DNA of 64,000 nucleotides from Blastococcus atacamensis (GCF_002938425.1 NZ_POQU01000002.1:58096-122095); one strand, 5' to 3'; shown: positions 19,692 to 28,987, counted from the stretch's first letter. The notes: a model not told the origin generated them from the letters alone. A program made the numbers and translations.

Positions 19692-20412
19692 CGGGCTCCT
19701 CGGTGACGTTCTCGGACTGGTCGAGCAGGTGGTCCACGACGTTGAACACGCGCAGATGGAGCGTGCCGTCGTCGTCGGCCTCGTACCGGGTGAGGGAGGC
19801 ATTGGCCACCTGGTGGTGGGCGTCGATCTCGAGCAGCTCCTGCTCGGTGAGCTCCTCCAGCACGTAGCGGAACACCATGACGACGGCCTGGTGGGCGACG
19901 ACCAGCAGCCGCTGCCCGTCGTGCCGGAGCGCCTCGGTGGCCAGCAGGCTGCGGATGCGCAGGGCGACGTCGGCCCAGCTCTCGCCACCGGGCGGGCGGT
20001 AGTAGAACTTGCCCAGCAGGTCCCGGCGTCGCGCCTCGTCCGGGAACTGCTCCCGGATGCCGGCGCCGGTCATCCCGTCGAAGGCGCCGAAGTCGCGCTC
20101 ACGCAGCCGCTCGTCGGCGCGCACGGGCAGGTCCAGCTCCGCGGTGGCCAGCTCCGCGGTGGCCAGGGCGCGCGTGAACGGCGAACTGAGGACGGCCGTG
20201 GGCCGCTCCTCGGCGGGCAGCGCCGCGAGGTACCGGCCGAGGGCCTCGGCCTGCGAGCGGCCGGTACCCGACAGCGGGACGTCGGGGTCGCGGACGTCGA
20301 GCTGGAGGCGCCCGGCGCCGTCGGCGCGGGCCTGGGCGTCGGCGACGTTCCCGAGGCTCTCCCCGTGCCGGACCAGCCACACCGCAGCCGGTCCCGGTCC
20401 CCGGTCGCCCAC
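19672..20412 (-). CDS. Histidine phosphatase (phosphoglycerate mutase-like) family protein
   Basis: A 246-residue phosphoesterase with the catalytic WLVRHGESLGN near residue 12, arginine in SSPFTRALATAE, the acidic residue in RERDFGAFDG and the second histidine in VVAHQAVVMVFRY. The substrate is unknown. I chose GTG at 20412 (VGDRGPGPAAVWLVRHGE), which has GGAGGAGG upstream, instead of the longer frame from 20568, whose extra residues are arginine-rich noise running into the divergent gene's promoter. Confidence 0.82.
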   Translation of the reverse strand: MGDRGPGPAAVWLVRHGESLGNVADAQARADGAGRLQLDVRDPDVPLSGTGRSQAEALGRYLAALPAEERPTAVLSSPFTRALATAELATAELDLPVRADERLRERDFGAFDGMTGAGIREQFPDEARRRDLLGKFYYRPPGGESWADVALRIRSLLATEALRHDGQRLLVVAHQAVVMVFRYVLEELTEQELLEIDAHHQVANASLTRYEADDDGTLHLRVFNVVDHLLDQSENVTEEPDAAPCA

Positions 20413-20516
20413 GCGGTCCCCCTCCTCCGTCCCCACCTCCGCCGGGCGGTCCCCGCACGCCGGTAGCCGCCGCACCGGGGCTCGAAACCGTCGGATCCGC
20501 ACAGCAGGATGACGGC

Positions 20517-21089
20517 GTGACCGAACCTCCGGATCTGCAGGTGCTGGCGTTCGCCGACCAGGCCGCACTCGAGGAGTGGCTGGAGGAGCACTCCGCCACC
20601 GCTCCGGGCCTCTACGTCAAGATCGCGAAGAAGGGTTCCGGAGTGCCGTCGGTCGACTGGGCCGGGATGGTCGAGGTGCTGCTGTGTTTCGGCTGGATCG
20701 ACGGCCGGGCGAACCGGCTCGACGACTCCTGGTATCTGCAGCGGGTCACGCCGCGACGGCCGCGCAGCGTGTGGTCCCTCAAGAACGTGGAGACCGTCGC
20801 CCGGCTCACGGAGGAGGGCCGGATGCGGCCGGCAGGTCTCGCGGCGGTCGAGGCGGCGAAGGCGGACGGGCGCTGGGAGCGGGCCTACGCCGGACCGGCC
20901 ACCATCACGGTGCCCGACGACCTGGCGGCGGCTCTGGACGCCGCGCCCGCGGTCCGCGCGGCGTTCGACGCGCTCAGCGCTGCCGAGCGCTACGCGGTGC
21001 TGTGGCGGGTGCAGACCGCGGCGACCGCGCAGACCCGGGCGAAGCGGATCGCGGCCGCGCTGCGGTCGCTGGCCGACGTCAGCCGGTGA
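20517..21089 (+). CDS. YdeI/OmpD-associated family protein
   Basis: A 190-residue soluble protein with family features: FADQAALEEWLEEH, GLYVKIAKKGSGVPSV, LLCFGWIDGRANRLDDSWYLQRVTPRRPRSVWS and a C-terminal AKRIAAALRSL. Members are of unknown function; one part resembles a bacteriocin-protection (YdeI) domain. GTG start at 20517. Its last 11 bases overlap the 3' end of the convergent NlpC/P60 gene. Confidence 0.82.
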   Translation: MTEPPDLQVLAFADQAALEEWLEEHSATAPGLYVKIAKKGSGVPSVDWAGMVEVLLCFGWIDGRANRLDDSWYLQRVTPRRPRSVWSLKNVETVARLTEEGRMRPAGLAAVEAAKADGRWERAYAGPATITVPDDLAAALDAAPAVRAAFDALSAAERYAVLWRVQTAATAQTRAKRIAAALRSLADVSR

Positions 21090-22104
21090 GGCGGACGCCG
21101 TACCGGAAGCCACCCTGGTCGACCGTGGTGACCGACAGCGGCGTTCCGTAGGTGCGGGCGTGCACGATCTGCCCGTTCCCGATGTAGAGCGCGACGTGGC
21201 TGATCGGCGTGTAGTAGAAGACGAGGTCGCCGGGCTGCAGCTCGGCCCGGGAGACCTGTCGGCCGATCTGCGCCTGGGCCCGGCTGCTGCGCGGGAGCGT
21301 CACGCCGGCGGCGGCGTAGGCGTAGGACGTCAGGCCGGAGCAGTCGAACGCGCCGGGGCCGGCGGCGCCCATGCGATAGGGCAGACCCACCTTGGAGAGC
21401 GCGACCTGGATCGCGGTCGCCGCGGCACCGCTCGGGGCCACCGGCAGGTCGGAGGCGTCCGGGGTGGCCAGCCTCGGACCGGCGACCAGCGTCGAGACGC
21501 GGTCCTGCTCGGCGGCCGACAGGCGGGCGAGGTCGGACTGGTACTCGGAGGCGCGGCGCTCGACCTCGGCCTGCTGCTGCTTGAGCTGCTCGAGGCCGGC
21601 CTGGGCGTTCGCGGTGGCCTGGTCGGCGGCGGCCTGGGCCTGCTCGGCGGCGGAGCGGGCCGCGGACACCTCGGCGATGACGCTGTTGGTGTGGGCGGCG
21701 ATCATGTCCAGCGTCGCCATCTGCTGCACGAGGTCCTCGGCGGAGGCGCTGGTGAGGAACGCGGCGACGCGCGACTCCTGCTCGCGGAAGGTGCTCTTCG
21801 CGATCGCGCGGATCTGCGGCTCGTGGACGGCGAGGGCCTGACGGGCGGTCTCGGCCTGCGCGGCGGCGGTGGCGGCGGCGGTCTGCTGGGCAGCGACGAT
21901 GTCCTCCGCCTCGTGCACCTGCGCCTCGATGACGGTCAACTGCTGCGCCGCCTTGGCGACGAGGTCAGCGGCCTCGGCCACGCTCCCGGGGGCGGCGGTG
22001 GCCGCCGTCGGGCTGAGCGTCGCCGTCGCGGCCGCCATCAGCGCGGCGCCGACCGCGAGGACGGCGCGCGAGCGGCGACGAGGAGTTCTGCGCTGCGACT
22101 GCAC
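21079..22104 (-). CDS. Secreted NlpC/P60 peptidoglycan endopeptidase (RipA-like layout)
   Basis: Cleaves peptide stems of peptidoglycan, probably at division or growth sites. The 341-residue precursor has a Sec signal (basic start, AVLAVGAALMAAATATLS), then a long Ala/Gln/Glu-rich coiled coil (about residues 45-210), a linker, and a C-terminal NlpC/P60 domain with catalytic Cys in FDCSGLTSYAY (near 253), His in ISHVALYIG (near 303) and the third residue in IVHART. GTG at 22104 has GGAGG upstream. The coiled coil plus catalytic domain matches actinobacterial RipA/RipC-type hydrolases, which are autoinhibited or activated by partners. Confidence 0.9.
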   Translation of the reverse strand: MQSQRRTPRRRSRAVLAVGAALMAAATATLSPTAATAAPGSVAEAADLVAKAAQQLTVIEAQVHEAEDIVAAQQTAAATAAAQAETARQALAVHEPQIRAIAKSTFREQESRVAAFLTSASAEDLVQQMATLDMIAAHTNSVIAEVSAARSAAEQAQAAADQATANAQAGLEQLKQQQAEVERRASEYQSDLARLSAAEQDRVSTLVAGPRLATPDASDLPVAPSGAAATAIQVALSKVGLPYRMGAAGPGAFDCSGLTSYAYAAAGVTLPRSSRAQAQIGRQVSRAELQPGDLVFYYTPISHVALYIGNGQIVHARTYGTPLSVTTVDQGGFRYGVRLTG

Positions 22105-22280
22105 CGTGGCCTCCGATCACCTGCGCCGGGCCCGGGGAAGGGGCCTCAACCATGCGCGTCAGCACGGAACGTAGGGAGGCAGTGTCGGCAGGTAGTGGTC
22201 GGCGCGCCCAACGCAAGACCTACGACCACCTCATCCAGCACATGGGCCCCACGAGTGCGCAGCCGTCCCGCGCGCGGCGG

Positions 22281-22772
22281 TCAGCGGGCGCGCGGTCCTC
22301 GCGCCGTGCCGTCGGGGCGGCGGTCCGGCGCGAGCGGCACGAACCGGTCCGCGAGCGCGCCGGTGACGAAGGAGTAGACAGCCTTGTGGCCGACGTCGAC
22401 GACCTGGTCGCGACGGGACCAGGTCCAGGGCGGTGCGCCGACCCCCGTCGCGTTCTCCAGGGTCTGGTCTGTGGCCAGCCGCACGGAGGTGTGCCAGGCC
22501 GACGCCCGCCAGCCGCGCAGACCCGAGGCGGCCCAGATGCCACGAAGGGCCCCGGCGGCGGCGCCGGTGCCCCAGTGCATGACGTGGTTGCGCACCGGCG
22601 GGCGGGCGGAGCCCGGCAGGCGGCGGCGGGTGGTGAGCGCGGTGAGGGTGCGCGCCGGCACGTAGCTGTCCGGACGCCCGGTGACGGCCTGCTCCGCCTT
22701 CTCCCCGAGCGTCATCGCGGCGACGCCGGCCAGACCGGCGAGAGCACCCCTCAGGGCAGCGCGTCCCAACAT
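22281..22772 (-). CDS. Conserved hypothetical membrane-associated protein
   Basis: A 163-residue protein with hydrophobic, glycine-rich segments (ALRGALAGLAGVAAMTLGEKAEQ near the N-terminus; HVMHWGTGAAAGALRGIWAASGL in the middle) and a basic C-terminus. The pattern resembles small DUF1440-like membrane proteins, but I cannot assign it. ATG at 22772 is the likely start; a GTG two codons upstream is possible. A pair of dispersed hairpin repeats lies between it and the upstream gene. Confidence 0.6.
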   Translation of the reverse strand: MLGRAALRGALAGLAGVAAMTLGEKAEQAVTGRPDSYVPARTLTALTTRRRLPGSARPPVRNHVMHWGTGAAAGALRGIWAASGLRGWRASAWHTSVRLATDQTLENATGVGAPPWTWSRRDQVVDVGHKAVYSFVTGALADRFVPLAPDRRPDGTARGPRAR

Positions 22773-22802
22773 GGGCACACGCCTACCCCATCGGGAACGT
22801 GC

Positions 22803-22843
22803 TGGAACGGCCTTCTCGCAGGGCCCCGGCCCGAGCACGTGAG
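22803..22843 (+). repeat. Dispersed hairpin repeat, copy B (left half only)
   Basis: It reads GGAACGGCCTTCTCGCAGGG then CCCGGCCCGAGC, matching the left half of the adjacent full copy. The right arm that would pair with CCTTCTCGC is missing, so this is a truncated copy in tandem with copy C. Confidence 0.6.
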
Positions 22844-22848
22844 GTGCA

Positions 22849-22913
22849 GGAACGGCCCCGTCGCAGGGCCCCGGCGCGAGCGCAGCGAGTGCCGGGGGGC
22901 GACGGGGTCCTTC
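22849..22913 (+). repeat. Dispersed hairpin repeat, copy C
   Basis: Full copy starting GGAACGGCCCC and ending GGGGTCCTTC. The arms CCCCGTCGC (22856-22864) and GCGACGGGG (22899-22907) pair perfectly around a GC-rich loop that itself folds. It ends 2 bases from the stop codon of the minus-strand gene at 22916, where it could act as a transcription terminator or mRNA 3' protector. Confidence 0.75.
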
Positions 22914-22915
22914 AA

Positions 22916-23218
22916 TCAGCCGGCGAGGGGCTCCTGGGCCTCCAGCCCGGCGAGGGACTGGAAGTCGCGGAGGATCGCCGAGAGCTCCTCGGAGGTCCAC
23001 GGCTCGCAGCAGTCGCACCCGTCCTCGCGGAAACTGGCCAGACCGATGGAGCCACCGGCCTGGTCCTCGACGATGGCGAGGTGGCCGGCGGACGGGTGGC
23101 GGTGGCAGGCGCAGCCCGCGGCGCAGAGGCCGAGGCCCCAGCCGGAGATGACGACGGTGTGCCCGTCGTCGCGGACCTTGCCCACCTGGAAGACGGACGG
23201 CTTGCGGCTCCTGCTCAC
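22916..23218 (-). CDS. Small cysteine-rich protein of unknown function
   Basis: A 100-residue protein with cysteines in LCAAGCACHRH and DGCDCCEPW (six in all) that could bind a metal ion. No signal peptide or membrane helix. ATG at 23218. The 222 bases upstream, to the TldE-like gene end, hold no other gene; they are less GC-rich and probably contain this gene's promoter and leader. No family recognised. Confidence 0.6.
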   Translation of the reverse strand: MSRSRKPSVFQVGKVRDDGHTVVISGWGLGLCAAGCACHRHPSAGHLAIVEDQAGGSIGLASFREDGCDCCEPWTSEELSAILRDFQSLAGLEAQEPLAG

Positions 23219-23440
23219 GGAGTTCTCCCCTCGAACGGTCCCCGGGAAGCGGGGCCCGGTGCGATGAACGGAAAATTCGAGCTACGGAAGGTTTCGGCAG
23301 ATCCAGGTCTGGGGTAAAGCTCTCCGACCGCTCATTCCGCAACCGAGCGTAATTCCTCGTTCACGTGTCGTCGCCGTCAGTTTCCGCCAGCCGTGCCGAG
23401 ATCCACTTGTGGGAACTGTGACGGAACGCCCCCACCCCGA

Positions 23441-24844
23441 TCAGCTCGCGGGGCTGACGCTGCTCATGTTGAAGTCCGGCACCCGCAGCGTCGGCATGGC
23501 CGTGCGCGTGAACCAGTCGTTCCACTCCCGCGGGAGTGTCCGCTCGGTGACGCCTGCCTGGACCGCCCGCCCGAGCAGGTCGACCGGCGACTCGTTGAAC
23601 CGGAAGTTGTTGACCGCCCCGGTGACCTCGCCGCCCTCCACGAGGAAGACGCCGTCCCGGGTGAGCCCGGTCAGCAGGAGCGTCTGCGGGTCGACCTCGC
23701 GGATGTACCAGAGCGTCGTCAGCAGCAGGCCGCGGTCGGTCGCCGCGATCATCTCCTCCTGCGTGGCCGTGGCCGTCGGGTCCTCGAGGATCAGGTTGTC
23801 GACGGCCGCCGTCGCCGGGGCCGTGGTCCTCAGCGCCCAGGCGCGCGGGCGGACCAGGTTGGCGAGCACCCCGCCCGAGATCCAGTCCACCGCCGGCGTC
23901 GCCATGCCGTTGTCGAACACCGACGCCCCACCCGAGGAGGCGGCGACGACCTGGAACGGCGAGGCCTCCAGGCCGGGGTGGCGCGGATCGCTGCGCAGCG
24001 TCAGCGGCAGCTGCGTCAGCCGATCGCCTATGCGGTTGCCCCCGCCGGGCCGGGCGAAGACGTTGCGCCCCTCGTCGGCGTCGCGGGCCTCCATGGTCCA
24101 GTAGAGGTAGATCATCAGGTCGCTCACGGCCGACGGCGGCAGCAGCGTCTCGTAGCGGCCGGCGGGCAGGTCGACGCGCCGCTGCGACCAGGCCATCTTC
24201 TTCTGCACGTCGGCCGCGAGGTCCGCGACCGACACGTCGGCGAAGTCCCGCGTGCTCGTGCCGGCCCACACCGAGCGGCTGAAGTCGGGGGTCTTGCCGT
24301 TGAGCTCCACCCGCCCGGTGGGCTGGTCGTGCCGCAGGCGCAGGCCGGTGGAGCTGCCCAGGTAGGTGGTGCGCATCGTGTGCTCGGCGAAGCCGTAGAG
24401 CAGCTCGCCGCGGTCACCCGCCTCGCCGAACGCCTGTCCCAGCGCCGGTGCGAAGTCGGCGAACACGCCGATCGAGGTGCCGGCGGGGTCGGCGTCCCAG
24501 TCTCCGGAGCCCGGCGGCACCCCGCCGTCGGGATCAGGGCCGATGAGCGGCATGGCGTCCTCGGCCGGTCCGGCGTCGCGGGCGGACTGCTCGCTGGCGG
24601 CGACGAGATCGGCGATGTCGGGCGTTCCGCTCCGGGTCACCGTGCCGGCCGCCATGCCGGTGCCGCCGTCGACGAACGAGACGACGACAATCTGCCGGGA
24701 GCGCATGGCCCCGTTGGTGGTGAGGCTGTTGCCGGCCCACCGCAGGTTGGCCTCGGAGCCGTCGACGACGACGGTGACCTGCCCGTCGGCGGTGGACGCG
24801 GCCAGCGCCTGCTCGACCAGGTCCTGCGCGCGGTGCTGCGTCAT
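23441..24844 (-). CDS. tldE: TldE/PmbA-family protein (inactive metalloprotease partner)
   Basis: The partner subunit of TldD. The 467-residue protein has PmbA-family features (ANLRWAGNSLTTNGAMRSRQ near the start, GRYETLLPPSAVSDLMIYL mid-protein, LTRDGVFLVEGGEVTGAVNNFRFNESP near the end) but no HExxxH metal site, as expected for TldE. TldD/TldE degrade unfolded peptides and, in some systems, trim leader peptides of ribosomally made products. It lies 76 bases downstream of tldD on the same strand; the gap has a GC-rich sequence flanked by short direct repeats (CGCTCGAC). Confidence 0.88.
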   Translation of the reverse strand: MTQHRAQDLVEQALAASTADGQVTVVVDGSEANLRWAGNSLTTNGAMRSRQIVVVSFVDGGTGMAAGTVTRSGTPDIADLVAASEQSARDAGPAEDAMPLIGPDPDGGVPPGSGDWDADPAGTSIGVFADFAPALGQAFGEAGDRGELLYGFAEHTMRTTYLGSSTGLRLRHDQPTGRVELNGKTPDFSRSVWAGTSTRDFADVSVADLAADVQKKMAWSQRRVDLPAGRYETLLPPSAVSDLMIYLYWTMEARDADEGRNVFARPGGGNRIGDRLTQLPLTLRSDPRHPGLEASPFQVVAASSGGASVFDNGMATPAVDWISGGVLANLVRPRAWALRTTAPATAAVDNLILEDPTATATQEEMIAATDRGLLLTTLWYIREVDPQTLLLTGLTRDGVFLVEGGEVTGAVNNFRFNESPVDLLGRAVQAGVTERTLPREWNDWFTRTAMPTLRVPDFNMSSVSPAS

Positions 24845-24920
24845 CGCTCGACTCCGGTCTCGTTCCGCTCCTCGGTCGCTGGCGCTCCCTGCGATGCTCG
24901 CTCGACCGTCGCCCTCGGCA

Positions 24921-26435
24921 TCATCGCCCGGCCTCCTCGACCGTGTTGAGGATGGTCACGTTCTCGAACAGCGCGGTCGGGCAACCGTGGCTGACCGCCG
25001 CGGTCTGGCCGGGCTGGGCCTTGCCGCAGTTGAAGGCGCCCCCGAGGACGTAGGTCTGCGGGCCGCCGACGACGCGCATGGAGCCCCAGAAGTCAGTCGT
25101 CGTCGCCTGGTAGGCGACGTCGCGCAGCTGTCCGGCCAGCCTGCCGCCCTCGATCCGGTAGAACCGCTGGCCGGTGAACTGGAAGTTGTAGCGCTGCATG
25201 TCGATCGACCAGCTCTTGTCGCCGACCACGTAGACGCCGCGCTCGACCCCGGCGATGACGTCCTCGGTGGACGGTCCGTCGGGGGCCGGCTGCAGCGACA
25301 CGTTGGCCATCCGCTGCACCGGCACGTGCCCCGGCGAATCGGCGAACGAGCAGCCGTTGGAGCGCTCCATGCCCTGCAGTCGGGCCATGTTCCGGTCGAC
25401 CTGGTAGCCCACGAGGACGCCGTCGCGGACGATGTCCCACTGCTGGGCGGCGACGCCCTCGTCGTCCCAGCCGACGCTGGACAGCCCGTGCAGGGCGGTG
25501 CGGTCGCCGGTGACGTTCATCAGCGGTGACCCGTACTGCAGCGTGCCGAGCAGGTCGGGCGTCGCGAACGAGGTGCCGGCGTAGGCCGCCTCGTAGCCCA
25601 GCGCCCGGTCGAGCTCGGTGGCGTGGCCGATGGACTCGTGGATCGTGAGCCACAGGTTCGACGGATCGACGACGAGGTCGTAGCGGCCCGCGGTCACAGA
25701 CGGGGCCTTGGTCTTCTCCCGCAGCAGCTCCGGGATCTCGGCCAGTTCCGTACGCCAGTCCCAGCCCGTGCCGGTCAGGTACTCCCAGCCGCGGCCGGCC
25801 GGCGGGGCGAGAGTGCGCATGCTCTCGAAGGACCCGGTGGCCCGGTCAACGGTGAGCGCGGTGAAGTCGGGGTGGATGCGCACGCGCTGCTGGGTGGTGC
25901 GGGTGCCGGCCGTGTCCGCGTAGTACTTCTGTTCCTTCACGAGCATGCAGGCGGCCTGCACGTGCTCCACACCGTCGGCGGCGAGCAGCTGCTCGGAGAG
26001 CTCGGTGAGCAGCCCGGACTTCTCGGCGTCGGGCACCGTGAACGGGTCGACGTCGTAGGCCGAGACGTAGGTGACGTCGGCGTACACCGGCTCGGGCGCG
26101 AGCTCGACGCGGTCGCGGTTCAGGGCCGCGGCCACCTGCGCGACGGCGACCGCCTCCTCGGCCAGGCGCACCGCCTCGGCCGCGGTGAGGACGACGCCGG
26201 CGGCGAAGCCCCAGGTGCCCTCGTGCACCACCCGGACGGCGAGGCCCAGGTCCTCCCCGTCGGTGAAGGACTCGGGGCGGGCGTCCCGGAGGCTGATCGT
26301 CTGGGTGCGGATGCGCTCGACGCGGAGATCGGCGTGCTCGCAGCCGAGATCGACCGCCCGGGTCAGGGCGGCGTCGGTGAGGGCGGACAGCGGCAGCGCG
26401 AGGAACGCCTCGTCGACGGCGCGGAGAGCTGGCAC
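24921..26435 (-). CDS. tldD: TldD-family zinc metalloprotease
   Basis: Catalytic subunit of the TldD/TldE peptidase. The 504-residue product has the zinc motif HESIGH near residue 268, the upstream DLVVDPSNLWLTIHE, ERSNGCSFADSPGHVPVQRM and the glycine-rich C-terminus VGGPQTYVLGGAFNCGKAQPG. GTG at 26435 (VPALRAVDEAF) is chosen; the much longer open frame runs through the divergent MBL-fold gene. AGGAGG lies unusually close to this start. Possible clients include peptides of RiPP pathways, but no link with mycofactocin is shown here. Confidence 0.9.
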   Translation of the reverse strand: MPALRAVDEAFLALPLSALTDAALTRAVDLGCEHADLRVERIRTQTISLRDARPESFTDGEDLGLAVRVVHEGTWGFAAGVVLTAAEAVRLAEEAVAVAQVAAALNRDRVELAPEPVYADVTYVSAYDVDPFTVPDAEKSGLLTELSEQLLAADGVEHVQAACMLVKEQKYYADTAGTRTTQQRVRIHPDFTALTVDRATGSFESMRTLAPPAGRGWEYLTGTGWDWRTELAEIPELLREKTKAPSVTAGRYDLVVDPSNLWLTIHESIGHATELDRALGYEAAYAGTSFATPDLLGTLQYGSPLMNVTGDRTALHGLSSVGWDDEGVAAQQWDIVRDGVLVGYQVDRNMARLQGMERSNGCSFADSPGHVPVQRMANVSLQPAPDGPSTEDVIAGVERGVYVVGDKSWSIDMQRYNFQFTGQRFYRIEGGRLAGQLRDVAYQATTTDFWGSMRVVGGPQTYVLGGAFNCGKAQPGQTAAVSHGCPTALFENVTILNTVEEAGR

Positions 26436-26498
26436 GGCCTCCTGTCTACCAGCGTCGCGGTAGGGGTGAGGTCGCAGCGCCGGGGTAAGCGCCTGCGC

Positions 26499-27317
26499 AT
26501 GGCGGACCTGGACGACCGGCGCGCGGGCGACGTGACGATGACCTTCGGCGGCAACGCCACGATGTTGCTGCGCATCGGGGCGTTCACCCTGCTCACCGAC
26601 CCGAGCTTCCTGCACCGCGGTCAGCGGGCCTACCTCGGCAAGGGCCTGTGGACCCGGCGGCTCACGGACCCGGCGCTGCAGCCGACCCAGCTGCCGCCGC
26701 TGGACGCGATCCTGCTGTCGCATCTGCACGGCGACCACTGGGACGACATCGCCACCCGTCACCTGGACAAGGAGACGCCCGTCGTCACCACCCAGGAGGC
26801 GGCGAAGGCGCTCAACCGCAAGGGCTTCGCCGCGACGTCGGACCTGCGGCCGTGGCAGCAGCACGTGCTCGCCCAGGGCACGGACGAGGAGCTGCGCATC
26901 ACCTCGGTGCCCGGCGTGCACGGGCCGGGGCCGCTGGCGAAGGTGCTGCCCCCGGTCATGGGCAGCGTCCTGGAGCTGGTGCGCGGCGGGGAGGTGAGCT
27001 GGCGCGGGTACATCAGCGGCGACACGCTGTTCCGGCCGTTCCTCGGCGAGGTGCTGGAGCGGTGCGGGCCGCTGGACGTCGTCATCCCGCACCTCGGCGG
27101 GACCAAGGCGCTCGGGCTGACGGTGACGATGGACGGCCGGCAGGGCGCGGACCTCGTCGAGCTGCTCAAGCCGCCGGTGACCGTGCCGGTGCACTACGAC
27201 GACTACGACCGGTTCGCCTCGCCGCTGGGGGACTTCGTCGCCGAGGTGGCCCGCCGGCGGCTGCCCGGCACGGTCCGGCCCGCGTACCGCGGCGAGACCA
27301 TCAGCCTGCGGGCGTAG
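26499..27317 (+). CDS. MBL-fold metallo-hydrolase
   Basis: A 272-residue metallo-beta-lactamase-fold protein. The metal motif is HLHGDHWDD near residue 77, with further ligands in ISGDTLF and VHYDDYDRF. The start GDVTMTFGGNATMLLRIGAFTLLTDPSFLHRGQ resembles UPF0173/UlaG/NAPE-PLD-like lactonases or phosphodiesterases. Substrate unknown. ATG at 26499 is the first start after the divergent tldD promoter; the longer frame upstream is antisense to tldD. Confidence 0.85.
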   Translation: MADLDDRRAGDVTMTFGGNATMLLRIGAFTLLTDPSFLHRGQRAYLGKGLWTRRLTDPALQPTQLPPLDAILLSHLHGDHWDDIATRHLDKETPVVTTQEAAKALNRKGFAATSDLRPWQQHVLAQGTDEELRITSVPGVHGPGPLAKVLPPVMGSVLELVRGGEVSWRGYISGDTLFRPFLGEVLERCGPLDVVIPHLGGTKALGLTVTMDGRQGADLVELLKPPVTVPVHYDDYDRFASPLGDFVAEVARRRLPGTVRPAYRGETISLRA

Positions 27318-27376
27318 CTCTCCGATCATCCCGCGGGCCGACGCGCGAGGATGTCGCCCTGCCAGAGGCTCGACGC

Positions 27377-27552
27377 ATGGCGAGCAGAGCGACGAAGACG
27401 GTGCTGGGCGGGGCGTTCGTGGCGGCGATGGTGGCGGCGACTGGCCCGACCTCGGCGCGGGGCAGGCGCTGCTGTGCGACGGCTGGGTGACCGTCGTCCT
27501 GGAGGACCGGCTCTACACCTGGACCGACGACGCACTGCTCGCCGCCTGGTGA
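27377..27552 (+). pseudogene. Probable frameshifted small gene remnant
   Basis: An ATG at 27377 opens a plausible N-terminus (MASRATKTVLGGAFVAAMV) but this frame soon stops. In the +2-shifted frame, sequence from about 27439 reads GDWPDLGAGQALLCDGWVTV and then ends in TWTDDALLAAW before TGA at 27550, which also looks protein-like. The two halves suggest a small gene broken by a frameshift. No family recognised. The remaining bases between 27318 and 27607 hold nothing else I can support. Confidence 0.35.
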
Positions 27553-27607
27553 CCGGTTCCGGCCAGGAGCGCGTCCAGCTGGGCGTCGACCACGTGGCCG
27601 AGGAAGC

Positions 27608-28905
27608 TCAGCCCGCGGCGAGACGGGCCGAGCGCACGGCGACCTCGGTGCGCAGCGCGTCGACGTCGACCCTGGTGCTCGCGCCGTCCCGCACGACGGC
27701 GCGGCCGCCCACCCACACGTCGCGGACGTGCCGCCCGGCGCCGGACCAGACGAGGTGGGCCAGCACGTCGCCGGGATCGCCGACCGGCTCGAAGGCGAGG
27801 TCACGGGTGTCGACGTGCACGAGATCGGCGCGGCGTCCGGCCTCGAGCTGCCCGAGATCCGGACGGCCGACGGCGTCGGCAGCGCCACCGGTGGCGAGCC
27901 AGAACGCCTCGGCCGCGGTGAGCGCGGTCGCGGACCGCTCGCGGAGCCGAGCCATGCCGGCGGCGAGCCGGAGGTCGGCGAACAGGTCGAGGGAGTCGTT
28001 GGAGGCAGGCCCGTCGGTACCCAGGCCCACCCGGATGCCCCGGTCGAGCATGGGGCGCAGGGGTGCGACGCCGCTGGCCAGCTTGGCGTTGCTGGCCGGG
28101 CAGTGAGCGACGGCGACGTCGTACTCCTGCCAGAGCTCCTGGTCGGCGTCGTCCATGTGCACGCAGTGGGCGGCGAGGACCCGGCCACCCAGCACGTCGT
28201 ACGAGGCGAGGAGTGCCGGCACCGACAGTCCGTGCGCGGCGAGGAGCTCCTCGCCCTCGGTGGCGGTCTCGGCGACGTGCAGGTGCAGCAGCAGGCCGTG
28301 CTCGCGGGCGGCGCGGGCCGCGTCGGCGAGCACCGGGAGCGGCACGGTGTAGGCCGCGTGCGGTCCGATCCCGTACTCGAGGTGCCGTCGTCCGGGGCGC
28401 TCGCGGCCAGGGCGACGGCGGCCTCGAGCTGCTCGGCCACCGGAGGCATCCCGGGCAGCGGGAGCAGCGGCGTCGCGATGATGGCCCTGGCGCCGGTGGC
28501 GGTGACCGCGGCGGCGATCCGCTCGGGCTGGAAGTACATCTCCACGGTGGTGGTGATGCCGTTCCCCAGCATCTCCGCCGATGCCGCCGTCATGGCCACC
28601 TCGACGTCCTCGGGAGTGAGCCGGGCCTCGCGCGGCCACATGACCTCGCGCAGCCAGCGGTCCAGCGGCAGCCCCTCGCCCTGGCTGCGGAACAGCACCA
28701 TCGCGGCGTGCGAGTGGGCGTTGACCAGCCCGGGGGTCAGCACCCCGGGCAGCGCGAGGACGTCGGCGTCCGCGGCGTCGGGCGCCTCCCCGGCCGGGCC
28801 CACCCAGGTGATCCGCCCGTCGGCGACGTCCACGACGGCGTCCGGGACGACGGTCCCGGCGCGGTCGCCGAGAACGGCGGCCCGGGCGGTGAAGCGCTGG
28901 CGCAT
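27608..28905 (-). pseudogene. Amidohydrolase (SAH/MTA deaminase-like), frameshifted
   Basis: Two frames together encode a complete enzyme of about 430 residues. Frame 1 (from ATG 28905) has DVADGRITWVGPAG, LPGVLTPGLVNAHSHAAMVL with the metal HxH, and ITTTVEMYFQPERIA, then runs to AASAPDDG. Frame 2 resumes with HLEYGIGPHAAYTVPLP, LLLHLHVAETATEGEE, AAHCVHMDD, AHCPASNAKLASG and GLGTDGPASNDSLD, ending at 27608. One base appears to be missing near 28382-28390 (after GACGACGG on the minus strand). Metal and catalytic residues are otherwise kept, so a recent mutation or an assembly error is likely. Intact relatives deaminate S-adenosylhomocysteine, methylthioadenosine or related bases. Confidence 0.82.
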
Positions 28906-28987
28906 GCCTGCCGACGGTAGTGCCGTTCGCAGACCGCGTCGCGGCAGCGCACCGCACCGCACCGCACCCGCCGATACCGTGGGCGGC

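Noticed and set aside
22105..22280. A cyclic di-AMP (ydaO-type) riboswitch upstream of the NlpC/P60 gene
   Set aside because: Such riboswitches are common before actinobacterial cell-wall hydrolases, but I could not find the conserved core or pairing arms in this stretch.
24845..24920. Another dispersed repeat in the tldD-tldE gap
   Set aside because: Short direct repeats (CGCTCGAC) flank it, but I found no second copy in the window and no clear stem, so a repeat family cannot be supported.
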